Under the pieces are notes generated by a model, which worked only from the letters and a program-made list of their open reading frames with translations, did not search any database and was not told the origin of the DNA. Shown piece by piece: positions 25,331 through 34,429 of a stretch of DNA of 64,000 nt. The DNA comes from Roseomonas sp. KE2513. GTDB lineage: Bacteria; Pseudomonadota; Alphaproteobacteria; Acetobacterales; Acetobacteraceae. The first letter of the stretch is position 1. Each line of letters starts with the position of its first letter. The stretch lies in assembly GCF_016107305.1 (NCBI RefSeq), contig NZ_RCVR01000024.1, positions 26,290 through 90,289 on the forward strand, written 5' to 3'. A program made the translations under genes and the position numbers.

Positions 25331-26559
25331 GATGCGGGCTCCAGGACAAGGCCGGCCGCGACCTCCGCCAGCACGGCGGCGCCGGCGGCGACATGGGCGG
25401 GCTCCGCCCATTCATGCTCCGCGTGGCTTACGCCGTCACGGCAGGGGATGAAGATCATAGCCGTGCGGCAGAGCGGCGCCATGTGCCGGGCGTCGTGTCC
25501 GGCGGCCGAAAGAATAGGCATGGCGGCTTCACCCAGCCCTTCGGCGGCGCGTGCGATGCGGGCGCGGAGATCGGCATCAAACCCGTTAGAGGGAGCATCG
25601 ACGAGGCGCTTCACCTTGATCGTGCAGGGCGGCGCGTGCGAGGCGGCCAGCCCCTCCAGTCGCTCGCCGGCAGCGTGCAGCACGGCGTTGTCGGGGTGTC
25701 TCAGGTCGATCCGGAACGTCAGGCGCGCGGGCACGACGGAGGGGGCGTTGGGCTCCAGCCGCACCATGCCGATGGTGAACTTGATGATGGGATCGATGGT
25801 GCCGACCTCGCGGAACATGGCGTCAGCTATTCGGGCGAAGGCAGCCAGCGCGTCCTGGCGATCGGCCATGTCGAGAGTGCCGGCATGGCCCTCTTCGCCA
25901 CGCACCACCATCTCCCAGGTCTTCTTGCCCTGTATGCCCGTAACGATACCGATAGGGGCGCCATGCTGTTCGAGAAGCGGACCCTGCTCGATATGAGGCT
26001 CAAGGTACCAGGCGATTGGGAAGCCGAGGCGGCGGCAGGGCAGTTCCGGGAAGGCAGCGTGCAGGGTGGAGAGCGCCTCGGCCACGCTGGTGCCATTCGC
26101 GTCCCGGGCGGCGAGGATTTCGGCGAGCGGGCGGACGGCGGCGAAGGCTTCTGAACCCATCATGCCCGGTGCGAAGCGGCTGCCCTCCTCGTTCATCCAG
26201 GCAACGACCGTGACATCCCGCGCGGGCGTGATGCCGAGGGACTGCGCGGCCTCAAGGGCGGCAAGAACGCCGAAGGCGCCGTCGAACTTCCCGCCCGTTG
26301 GCTGGGTATCGATATGACTGCCCATCAGCAAGGGCGGCAGGGCACGGTCGCGGCCGGGAAGGGTGAGGAACAGGTTGCCCGCGGGATCGGTGGAGGGTTC
26401 CATGCCCGCCTCCGCAGCCCAGCCGATGAGCAGGCGCCAGGCCTCGATCTCGCCGGGGGAGAGGGCCTGGCGGTTCACGCCGCCACCGGGGAGGGCGCCG
26501 ATCTCGGCCAGCGCCATGAGGCGACCCCAGAGCCGATCCGCCTTCGTGCGGGGGGTCAC
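25327..26559 (-). CDS. M20-family Zn amidohydrolase (allantoate/N-carbamoyl amino acid type)
   Basis: 410 residues. Binuclear metal peptidase fold: LLMGSHIDTQPTGGKFDGAFG (His and bridging Asp), WMNEEGSRFAPGMMGS (general-base Glu pair), EPHIEQGPLLEQHGAPIGIVTGIQG (the HIEQG signature of the hydantoinase/carbamoylase subfamily), GHDARHMA and a late metal His in GVSHAEHEW. Splits an N-carbamoyl or ureido amide. GTG at 26559 overlaps the stop of the preceding hydrolase (GTGA) and overlaps the cupin start at its end, marking tight coupling on both sides. Confidence 0.9.
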   Translation of the reverse strand: MTPRTKADRLWGRLMALAEIGALPGGGVNRQALSPGEIEAWRLLIGWAAEAGMEPSTDPAGNLFLTLPGRDRALPPLLMGSHIDTQPTGGKFDGAFGVLAALEAAQSLGITPARDVTVVAWMNEEGSRFAPGMMGSEAFAAVRPLAEILAARDANGTSVAEALSTLHAAFPELPCRRLGFPIAWYLEPHIEQGPLLEQHGAPIGIVTGIQGKKTWEMVVRGEEGHAGTLDMADRQDALAAFARIADAMFREVGTIDPIIKFTIGMVRLEPNAPSVVPARLTFRIDLRHPDNAVLHAAGERLEGLAASHAPPCTIKVKRLVDAPSNGFDADLRARIARAAEGLGEAAMPILSAAGHDARHMAPLCRTAMIFIPCRDGVSHAEHEWAEPAHVAAGAAVLAEVAAGLVLEPAS

Positions 26560-27437
26560 GTCGTCTTCATCACCTCGCCCGGAAGCGCGCGGGGGTCGCG
26601 CAGCTTCCAGGCGCCGTGCTCCACCTGTGCGAAGAACTCGGCTAGCAGGGCGTTGAAGGCGGCGGGTTCTTCGAGGTTCAGCGTGTGGCCAGTCTTGGGG
26701 ATGATCGACAGGCCGCAGGCGGGGAGGGTCCGCTTGAGGTAGAGGCCCGGCTGGAGGCAATGGTCGTCCTCATCACCGACGATGACGAGGCTCGGGACGG
26801 TCATCCTCTTCAGCTCTTCCTCAAGGTCCCAGAAGGAGGGACGGCGCGCCTGGACACCGCGCATGGTCATGGCGGCGCCGAGGCTGTCATGCGTGGCAAG
26901 GCGCTCCACAAATTCCTGCCAGCCCAACGGGTCCTTGTTCTGGAACTGCACGCGGGATGCGCCGGAGCCATAGATGGGCGCGAAGGCCGCTGAGCCGAGT
27001 TGCTCGAACTTGTCCGCCACTTCGCGGGAAACGCCGCGGAAATACTCCTCGAAATCCTTCTCGCAGCCGTAGCCCGCACCGGCGATGGTCAGCGAGAGGG
27101 CGCGCTCGGGTGTGCGAAGGCCGAAGTGAACGGCGCAGAAGCCGCCCATGGAGAGGCCGACGACATGGGCCCTATCGATCCCGAGGGCGTCGAGCACGGC
27201 CACCGCGTCGTCGGCGGCGATGGCCTGGCCATAGCGTTCCAGATCCTTCGGCACGTCGGAGGGCGGGTAGCCACGGGCGGCATAGGTGATGCAGCGATAG
27301 CGCCGGGAAAAGAAGCGGAGCTGCGGCTCCCAGCTCTCGTGGTTGCCGCCGAACTCGTGGATGAAGAGGATGGGCGTGCCATCGCCCACCTCCTCCACGT
27401 GCAGAGCGATGCCGTCCCTTGTCGTGATGCGCGGCAT
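26556..27437 (-). CDS. Alpha/beta-fold hydrolase
   Basis: 293 residues. HEFGGNHESWEPQLRFFSRRY (oxyanion segment), HVVGLSMGGFCAVHFGL (nucleophile Ser, near residue 95), VIVGDEDDHCLQPGL (Asp) and PKTGHTLNLEEPAAF (His). Family resembles 3-oxoadipate enol-lactonase and C-C or C-N bond hydrolases. Sits between the aminotransferase (10-base gap) and the M20 enzyme (4-base overlap), so a ring-opened amide or lactone is a plausible substrate. Confidence 0.85.
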   Translation of the reverse strand: MPRITTRDGIALHVEEVGDGTPILFIHEFGGNHESWEPQLRFFSRRYRCITYAARGYPPSDVPKDLERYGQAIAADDAVAVLDALGIDRAHVVGLSMGGFCAVHFGLRTPERALSLTIAGAGYGCEKDFEEYFRGVSREVADKFEQLGSAAFAPIYGSGASRVQFQNKDPLGWQEFVERLATHDSLGAAMTMRGVQARRPSFWDLEEELKRMTVPSLVIVGDEDDHCLQPGLYLKRTLPACGLSIIPKTGHTLNLEEPAAFNALLAEFFAQVEHGAWKLRDPRALPGEVMKTT

Positions 27438-27447
27438 AATGGCCCCC

Positions 27448-28593
27448 TCAGAATTGCGGCGCGACGTCGTTGAGCATGCGCGCCTCCGCCACGACGGCGG
27501 GAAAGGCGTCTCGTAGGCGCTCGGCCCATTTGGTCGGGACCGAGGTGCTGACCTTGATGAAGCGGTCGCCGAAGCGCTCCGTGTGGTAGGTGCCCTGGCG
27601 GATCATGATGCCGCGCCGGCGGGCGGCCTCCACCAGCGCCTCCGGGCGCAGGCCGGCGGCGCCGGTCTCGAGCACGAGAAAGTTGCCGTGGCTGGGCCAA
27701 ACGGGGCAGGTGAGGCCAGCGGCGGCCGCCGCATCCCGGATCATGGCCTTGTTGGCGCCGTCGATCCGGCGGACCTCGGCCATCCATTCCCGCTTCACTG
27801 AGAGGCCGGCGAGGGCGGCGCGCTGGGCGATGACGCTGGCGCCGAGAACGCTGGTCGCCTGGGCCGCGAACTCGCCGAAGAGGGCGCGGGGCGTGACGAG
27901 CGCGCCGATGCGCATCCCGGCTAGGCCAAGCCACTTCGAGAAGGAGAGGGAGACTACCGCGTGCTCCGGTGCCTCAAGCAGGGCGGGATGGTGGCCCTCC
28001 GCGAAGTCGCGATAGGTGCAGTCATGCACCAGCAAGGCGCCGCAACCCCGAGCGATGCGGGCGAAGGCGGCGATCTCATCGGCGGTGTAGCGGATACCCA
28101 GCGGATTGTTCGGATCGACGAGGTAGATGACGGTGGTGCGGTCGTCCACAGCGGCCGCCAATGCCTCGGGCGTCAGCTTGTAGTTCACGGCTGGATCGTA
28201 GATCGGGATTTCCACCACCTCCGCCCCAGCCTGGCGGGCGAACATCAGCGGCCATTTCCAGCTCGGGTCGGTGGTGACGAAGCGAGTGCCGGGCTTGCAC
28301 CGCGCGCGGCAGACAAGGGCAAGGGCGTTCACGCCGCCCTCCGTCACCAGCGCCTCCGCCCCCTCAACGCCGAGATCGGCGAGGATAGCGGTGCGCAGGG
28401 CCTCGAATCCTAGCGGCGGGGCATAGGCGTTGAACTCACCGCGCTCAACCGCGTCGATCATCGCGGCACGCACGGCGGGATGGGCGGGAATGTGGTTCGT
28501 GTTCTGGCCCATCCAGGCCAGGTCGGGGGTGGCGGTCAGCTCGTCGAAATAGCGGTTGCGAAGCAGCGTCCGCTCCGCGGCATCGGGCTGCAT
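27448..28593 (-). CDS. PLP-dependent class I/II aminotransferase
   Basis: 381 residues. Fold type I: NTNHIPAHPAVRAAM, FNAYAPPLGFEALR, YLVDPNNPLGIRY (Asn), LLVHDCTYRDFAEG (Asp, Tyr) and SLSFSKWLGLAGMRIGAL with the PLP lysine; C-terminal Arg region FIKVSTSVPTKWAERL. Aspartate/histidinol-phosphate-aminotransferase-like. One base separates its start from the SDR stop, so it is in one operon with the SDR and downstream hydrolases. Confidence 0.9.
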   Translation of the reverse strand: MQPDAAERTLLRNRYFDELTATPDLAWMGQNTNHIPAHPAVRAAMIDAVERGEFNAYAPPLGFEALRTAILADLGVEGAEALVTEGGVNALALVCRARCKPGTRFVTTDPSWKWPLMFARQAGAEVVEIPIYDPAVNYKLTPEALAAAVDDRTTVIYLVDPNNPLGIRYTADEIAAFARIARGCGALLVHDCTYRDFAEGHHPALLEAPEHAVVSLSFSKWLGLAGMRIGALVTPRALFGEFAAQATSVLGASVIAQRAALAGLSVKREWMAEVRRIDGANKAMIRDAAAAAGLTCPVWPSHGNFLVLETGAAGLRPEALVEAARRRGIMIRQGTYHTERFGDRFIKVSTSVPTKWAERLRDAFPAVVAEARMLNDVAPQF

Positions 28594-28594
28594 G

Positions 28595-29377
28595 TCAGAT
28601 CACCGAGCCGCGGGCCGCGATGCCGCCGTCGATCGTGACGACGGTGCCAGTGATATAGCCCGCGCGCGGGGAGGCCATGAAGGCGACGAGATCGGCGCAT
28701 TCGCGCGCGGTGGCCGGGCGCTTGCCGGGATACTTGTCGAAAAGCTCCTCCCAACGCGCAGCATCGCCCAGCATGTCCACGGCTTTGGTGCGCATAATCT
28801 TCAGCATGCGGTCAGTGGCGACGGGGCCGGGATTGATGCCGATGATGCGAATGCCATCGTCCAAGCTGCGGCCGCCGATCGCCTTGGAGAAGGACATGAG
28901 GGCGGCGTTTCCGGTGGAACCGGCAAAATAGGCGGCGTCCCAGTTTTCCCCGGAGTTGCCGATGACGTTGATCACCACGCCGCCCCTCTTCGCTTTCATG
29001 CGAGGGTAATAGATGCGCGTAAGGGTGATGTAGCCGAAGACCTTCAGGTCGAAGCCTTTGCGGATCGCTTCATCCGTCACGGAGGCGAGGGTGCCAGAGG
29101 GGATATCGCCGGCATTGTTCACGAGGATGTCGATTTCGCCGACGGCCTCTGCCAGCGCTTCCATGGCCGGTGTGCTGCCGAGGTCGGCGGCGTGGACGAT
29201 GACCTCCACCCCATAATCGGCCCGGAGGCGTGCCGCAGCCTCTTCCATGGCGGCGCCATTCCGGGCGGCGAGGTGAAGATGGCAACCCTCTTCCGCAAGA
29301 ACCTCAGCGCAGGCGAGGCCGATGCCTTTAGAGGCGCCGGTGATAAGGGCAGTCTTGCCGGTCAGGTCGAGCTTCAA
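28595..29377 (-). CDS. Atypical SDR-family oxidoreductase lacking YxxxK
   Basis: 260 residues. The cofactor motif ITGASKGIGLACAEVLA and NNAGD are normal, and the C-terminus GTVVTIDGG is SDR-like. The active site is changed: NVIGNSGENWDAAYFAGSTG keeps the Tyr but has no Lys four residues later and lacks the usual catalytic Ser position. A close relative with the same change lies at 48493-49254. Either a distinct SDR branch with altered chemistry or a binding protein. First gene of the minus run; an inverted-repeat operator lies 20-46 bases upstream of its ATG. Confidence 0.85.
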   Translation of the reverse strand: MKLDLTGKTALITGASKGIGLACAEVLAEEGCHLHLAARNGAAMEEAAARLRADYGVEVIVHAADLGSTPAMEALAEAVGEIDILVNNAGDIPSGTLASVTDEAIRKGFDLKVFGYITLTRIYYPRMKAKRGGVVINVIGNSGENWDAAYFAGSTGNAALMSFSKAIGGRSLDDGIRIIGINPGPVATDRMLKIMRTKAVDMLGDAARWEELFDKYPGKRPATARECADLVAFMASPRAGYITGTVVTIDGGIAARGSVI

Positions 29378-29396
29378 GTTCTGGATCCCGAATTAA

Positions 29397-29423
29397 GTAT
29401 GCAACTAGGAGCAATTTGCATAC
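29397..29423. promoter_or_regulatory. GntR/FCD operator controlling the SDR-led operon
   Basis: Perfect 8-bp inverted repeat GTATGCAA-N11-TTGCATAC between the GntR stop and the SDR start. The half-site resembles FadR-subfamily targets (GTATAC/TTGTATNC-like), and a near copy, GTGTGCAA, overlaps the leader of the gntR gene itself at 30144-30151. This pair makes the assignment to the adjacent regulator likely. Confidence 0.7.
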
Positions 29424-29430
29424 CAGAGCG

Positions 29431-30141
29431 TCACTCGAAGGCAGCGATGAAGTCCAGGAGGTTGTCGCCGAGCAGGTTGAGATGCGCGCGCATCGCGGCG
29501 TGGGCGCGCTCCGGGTTGCGGGTGGTGATGGCCTCCATGATCTCCGCGTGCTCCCGTATCGTGTCCCGTATGCGGTCGGGCATGCGGGTGACGCGGCGGC
29601 GATAGGTGGCCACGCGGTTGCGAAGCTTACGTGTTTCTTCGGCCAGAAAGACGTTGCAGGCGGCCTCGTAGATCGCTTCGTGGAACTCCTGGTTCACGTC
29701 GTAGAAGCCGTCAGGCCCGGCCTCGGCGGCGGCCTCGAGGCGGAGATGGATGGCGGCAAGCCGTTCCAGCTGGCGGGCCGAAGCCCGCCGGGCGGCGAGG
29801 CGGGCGCACAGGCCCTCCAGCTCCCCCATTACCTGGAACATCTCCACCAGTGTATGGACGCCGATCCGACGGACCAGCGCGCCCTGCCTGCCGCGCAGCT
29901 CGACCAGCCGGTCGGAGGCAAGCAGGCGGAAGGCCTCCCGGACCGGGGTGCGCGAGATGCCGAAGCGTTGGGCGATGTCCTGCTCATCCAACCGGCTGCC
30001 CGGATCGAGGCGCCCCTCGGCGATCTCCGCCTCTAGCCGGCGGCGCAGGGCGCTGGCCAGGGTCTCGCCCTCGGCGGCCAGAAGTGGTCGCTGCTCTGTT
30101 CCTGAGGCATTTGCTTGCAGATGTGCCTCGGTTTCGCTCAT
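29431..30141 (-). CDS. GntR-family regulator, FadR/FCD subfamily
   Basis: 236 residues. Winged HTH at about 27-95 (LASALRRRLEAEIAEGRLDPGSRLDEQDIAQRFG, then SRTPVREAFRLLASD) and an all-helical FCD domain with metal-site residues (DVNQEFHEAIYEAA, EHAEIMEAI, AHAAMRAHLN). FCD regulators usually sense small organic acids. Its gene lies between two likely targets: the catabolic run downstream on the same strand and the divergent ABC operon. The site GTGTGCAA directly before its ATG suggests autoregulation. Confidence 0.92.
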   Translation of the reverse strand: MSETEAHLQANASGTEQRPLLAAEGETLASALRRRLEAEIAEGRLDPGSRLDEQDIAQRFGISRTPVREAFRLLASDRLVELRGRQGALVRRIGVHTLVEMFQVMGELEGLCARLAARRASARQLERLAAIHLRLEAAAEAGPDGFYDVNQEFHEAIYEAACNVFLAEETRKLRNRVATYRRRVTRMPDRIRDTIREHAEIMEAITTRNPERAHAAMRAHLNLLGDNLLDFIAAFE

Positions 30142-30152
30142 TTGTGTGCAAA
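30141..30152. promoter_or_regulatory. Second copy of the GntR half-site at the gntR start
   Basis: TTTGTGTGCAAA overlaps the leader of the GntR gene; GTGTGCAA differs by one base from the GTATGCAA arm at 29397. Consistent with autorepression. Confidence 0.45.
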
Positions 30153-30296
30153 CTCCCCGAGTTTGTATTCTAAGGGCAGGTCCCGTGCTGTACTTCTCCG
30201 GGGTGCCGTATTCCTTATCTGCCAGGAATCGGTGCTCCTGGCACGAGGGTTGCTGAGCCTCGACGATCCTGGCCGCCTTACAAGGAACCGGAACGC

Positions 30297-31108
<812 letters not shown>

Positions 31109-31112
<4 letters not shown>

Positions 31113-31861
31113 GCATGGACGAAGCGGAGCGTGAGGCCCGCGTCTCCCTGGCCGCCTGCTACCGCTTGGTGGCGCGGCTGGGACTGGACGACATGATCTA
31201 CAACCACACCTCCCTGCGCGTGCCTGGGCAGGAGGATCAGTTCCTCATCAACCCCTACGGCTTTCTCTTCGAGGAGATCACCGCCTCGGACCTGGTGAAG
31301 ATCGACACGCAGGGTCGCAAGATCGACAACTCGCCGCATGAGGTGAACGTCGCGGCTTTCGTCATTCACGCGGCGCTCCATCAGTCACGCGCCGATGCAG
31401 CTTGCGTCCTGCACACCCATTCGGATGCGAGCCTCGCCGTCTCCGGGCAGCAGGAGGGTCTGTTACCGCTCAGCCAGTTCGCTATGCGATTCTACGGCAG
31501 ACAGTCCTTCCACGACTATGAGGGGGTGGCGATCGACCTTGATGAGCAGGAGCGCCTGGTGCGCGATCTTGGCGAGAACAAGGTAATGTTAATGCGCAAC
31601 CACGGCATTCTCACGACCGGCCGCACGCCCGGCGAGGCCTTCATGCTGCTCTACTACTTCGACCGTGCCGCCCGTATTCAGCTCGATATGCAGGCCGCCG
31701 CGGCAGCCGGCGCGAAGCTGGTGAGACCGCCGCATGAGGTCTGCGAGAGGGCCGCGCGCCAGTTCTGGGATCAGCAGGGCGACATCCTCGTGCCTGGTCA
31801 GCGGGAATGGCCCGCACTGCTCCGCCAACTCGACCGTGCCGACCCATCCTACCGCGACTAA
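31109..31861 (+). CDS. Class II aldolase/adducin-family protein
   Basis: 250 residues. Zn-dependent aldolase or decarboxylase fold: YNHTSLRVPGQEDQFLINPYG, CVLHTHSDASLAVSGQ (metal His pair), FHDYEGVA and LMRNHGILTTGRTPGEAFM (third metal His). Typical L-fuculose-phosphate-aldolase-like size. GTG at 31109 overlaps the ATPase stop; an in-frame ATG is two codons later. Unusual place: between the ATPase and SBP of an importer, suggesting that it cleaves the imported compound. Confidence 0.88.
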
Positions 31862-31884
31862 ACCTAGCCACGGAGACCGTCCCT

Positions 31885-32889
31885 ATGCAGAGGCGTACCC
31901 TTCTCGCCGCGGCTACTGCGGCGCCCGCCATCCTTCCCTTCCTTGCCCGTGCCCAGGGCACCCAGAAGGCAACCCTGCGGCTGAAATGGCTTGCGCAAAC
32001 GCAGTTCGCCGGCTTCTACCTCGCGAAGGCACGCGGCTACTACGAGGCCGAGGGCATCGACCTGACCATCAACCCCGGCGGGCCTAACCTGCTGACGGAA
32101 AATCTGGTCGCCTCTGGCGCGGATACCTTCGGCCTCTCCGGCGGCACGGACAGTGTCTTCGCCGCGCGGGAGAAGAATCTCCCTGTCGTCTGCATCGGCG
32201 TCGCCCACCAGCAGACGCCCTTCGTCTTTGTCTCCCGCGCCGACGGGCCCATCCGCACGATCCAGGACTTCAAGGGTAAGACGATCACTACCTGGTTCAC
32301 CGGCGCCAACTACGTGCTGCTGGGCATGCTCGCGAAGGCCGGTCTCAAGCCCGGTGACTTCACCATGCAGCCCCAGCAGGTGTCGGTTACACCCTTTGTG
32401 GACGGCCAGGTCGATGTGGTCACCGCCACTCGCTACAACGAGTTCTACACGCTGATGACCCGCATCGGACGCGACAAGCTGCGGACCTTCGTCGCTGAGG
32501 ACCAGGGCATCACCTTCCCGCGCGACACGCTGATCGTGAGCGAGACGACCACACGGCAGAGGCCTGAGATGGTGCGGGGATTCCTGCGTGCATCCATTCG
32601 CGGCTGGCGGGATGCGTTGAAGGACCAGAAGGCAGGCGTGGATGCCGTCATGACTGCGGCACCATCGCTCAACCGCGACCACCAGGAATTCATGCTGGCG
32701 GAAGCCGGCAAGCTGATGACGGCCGGAGCCGCCGCGCAGCAGGGCCTCTTCTGGATCGACGAGACAGCGGTGCGCTCCGCCCACGACTTCCTGCGCCAGT
32801 ACGAGGTGATCAAGGCCCCTGTCGACCTTGCGAAGGTCTATGACGGCAGCTTCCTCGCCGCAATCCCTGCTGCGGGCCGGATGGCTTGA
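31885..32889 (+). CDS. ABC substrate-binding protein, NMT1/THI5-like (SsuA/ThiY type)
   Basis: 334 residues. Signal peptide MQRRTLLAAATAAPAILPFLARAQ (24 residues, twin Arg near the start). Periplasmic-binding fold: LRLKWLAQTQFAGFYLAKARGYYEAEGI, FGLSGGTDSVFAAREKNLPVVCIGVAHQQTPFVFV, VDVVTATRYNEF. Resembles binding proteins for pyrimidine or riboflavin precursors and aliphatic N/S compounds. ATG at 31885 fits the signal peptide; the open frame extends 78 bases further upstream without merit. Stop overlaps the permease start (TTGA). Confidence 0.9.
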   Translation: MQRRTLLAAATAAPAILPFLARAQGTQKATLRLKWLAQTQFAGFYLAKARGYYEAEGIDLTINPGGPNLLTENLVASGADTFGLSGGTDSVFAAREKNLPVVCIGVAHQQTPFVFVSRADGPIRTIQDFKGKTITTWFTGANYVLLGMLAKAGLKPGDFTMQPQQVSVTPFVDGQVDVVTATRYNEFYTLMTRIGRDKLRTFVAEDQGITFPRDTLIVSETTTRQRPEMVRGFLRASIRGWRDALKDQKAGVDAVMTAAPSLNRDHQEFMLAEAGKLMTAGAAAQQGLFWIDETAVRSAHDFLRQYEVIKAPVDLAKVYDGSFLAAIPAAGRMA

Positions 32890-33695
32890 GTGCGGCACTC
32901 GCACTGACGGCGCGACGCAGAGCGCCGGGTTGGCGCCGAGTGGCACCCGCACTTCTCTGGCTGGGCCGGCTGGTACTAGGCATCGTGATTGCCGCTGCGG
33001 TGTGGGAAGGGGCCGTGCTCGCCCTCGGCATCCGGCCTGAATACCTGCCGCGGCTGAGCGCCATCCTCTCAACCATCGTGGCGACCCCGGAAGCCTATGT
33101 CGCAGGCTTCCTGCGTACCCTTCTGGAAACCCTGATCGGCTTCGCGGCGGGAGTGGCAGTGGGCGTGCTAAACGGCATCCTCTTCCTGCGCGCGCCAGTG
33201 CTGCGGGATATGCTTTTCCCGATCTTCGTCGTCTTTCAGACCGTCCCGGTTATAGCGTTCGGCGCGCTCGTGGTCCTCTGGTTCGGCAACACCCTTCTGG
33301 CCAAGGCGGTGATCGCCTTCTACCTCACCTTCTTCCCAGTGACCGTGAACACGCTCCTTGGGCTCCGGTCGGTTGATCCTCGCCAAATCGCGCTGCTGCG
33401 CAGCTTCGGGGCCACGGGGCGGCAGTTGTTGCTGCGATTGATGCTCCCCGCCGCGCTGCCGCAGATCTTCGTCGCCCTTCGCCTCGGCGCGTCGCTCAGC
33501 TTGGTCGGGGCGATCGTGGGCGAGTAGTTCGGAGATACCACCGGACTCGGCGTCATCCTGCTGCAGGCCATGTACACCGAGCAGGTGACGGTGATGTGGG
33601 CCGCCATCCTCTGCGCAGCTTTGCTAGGCACGGGGTTCTACACGGCCATCTCGCTTGCTGAGCGCTGGCTGGTTTTCTGGGGCGCCGAGCAGTGA
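32886..33695 (+). pseudogene. ABC importer permease interrupted by an in-frame amber codon
   Basis: From the TTG at 32886 the frame encodes a BPD-type permease: N-terminal TM, the TLLETLIGFAAGVAVGV region, VFQTVPVIAFGALVVLWFG, and the EAA-loop LRSFGATGRQLLLRLMLPAALPQIF. A TAG at 33525-33527 replaces the residue after AIVGE; the frame then continues with FGDTTGLGVILLQAMYTEQV ... LAERWLVFWGAEQ to a TGA at 33693-33695. The intact paralogue downstream reads AIVTEMLGAQSGLGWII at the same place. The true end overlaps the next start (GTGA), so the ancestral gene was full length. As read, the product loses its last helix or helices; sequencing error or suppression cannot be excluded. Confidence 0.9.
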
Positions 33696-34429
33696 GCCGT
33701 GTCGCCCTCCGTGGCCTGCTTGGTGCGGTCCTTCTCGTCCTTCTATGGGAGGGAGCGGCCCGGGGCTTTGCGCTGCCCTCATACACCCTGCCAGCGGTCA
33801 GCGAGATCCTCGCAAGCATCTGGACGCAGCGCGCCAACCTGATCGCGGGCGGCGCGACCACGCTGCTCGAGGCGCTTGTTGGCTATGCCTTCGGCACAGC
33901 CATCGGCGTTGCGTTTGCTGTCGTCATCATCGTAGTGCCCTGGTCGCGGAGCGCGGTTCTGCCCGTGGTCATGGCGGTAAACTCGGTGCCTGTCGCGGCC
34001 TATTCACCGCTGGTGCTCCTCTGGTTCGGCATCGGTGTATCCTCCAAGATCGCTCTCGTGACGCTGGCGGTGGGCTTCACTGTCTTCCTCAGCGCGCTCG
34101 CGGGCTTCGACCGGGTGGACCGGCGGAGCGTTGACCTGCTGCGCAGCTTCGGTGCCGGTCAGGCTTCCGTGCTGTGGCGGCTTCGCTTGCCCGCAGCGCT
34201 GCCGCTGATCGCCGCTGGCATGCGCGTGGCGACCGTGCGCAGCCTGATCGTGGCGATCGTGACGGAGATGCTGGGTGCTCAGAGCGGCCTTGGCTGGATC
34301 ATCTACCAAGCGGTGGTGGGGATCGATTTCGTCGGGGTTTGGTCTGCCATTTTCGTGGCTTCCGCCCTGAGCCTTGCCTTCTTTGGACTGATTGGCTGGA
34401 TAGAAAATAAGGTGATCTTCTGGCGATGA
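33692..34429 (+). CDS. ABC importer permease, second subunit
   Basis: 245 residues with about six predicted membrane segments. Motifs: TLLEALVGYAFGTAIGVAFA, VNSVPVAAYSPLVLLWFG, the EAA loop (LRSFGAGQASVLWRLRLPAALPLIAAGMR) and VTEMLGAQSGLGWIIY. GTG start overlaps the amber-containing permease's final stop, and its own stop overlaps the LLM monooxygenase start (ATGA). With the first permease broken, it might homodimerise; this is speculation. Confidence 0.9.
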   Translation: MSRVALRGLLGAVLLVLLWEGAARGFALPSYTLPAVSEILASIWTQRANLIAGGATTLLEALVGYAFGTAIGVAFAVVIIVVPWSRSAVLPVVMAVNSVPVAAYSPLVLLWFGIGVSSKIALVTLAVGFTVFLSALAGFDRVDRRSVDLLRSFGAGQASVLWRLRLPAALPLIAAGMRVATVRSLIVAIVTEMLGAQSGLGWIIYQAVVGIDFVGVWSAIFVASALSLAFFGLIGWIENKVIFWR

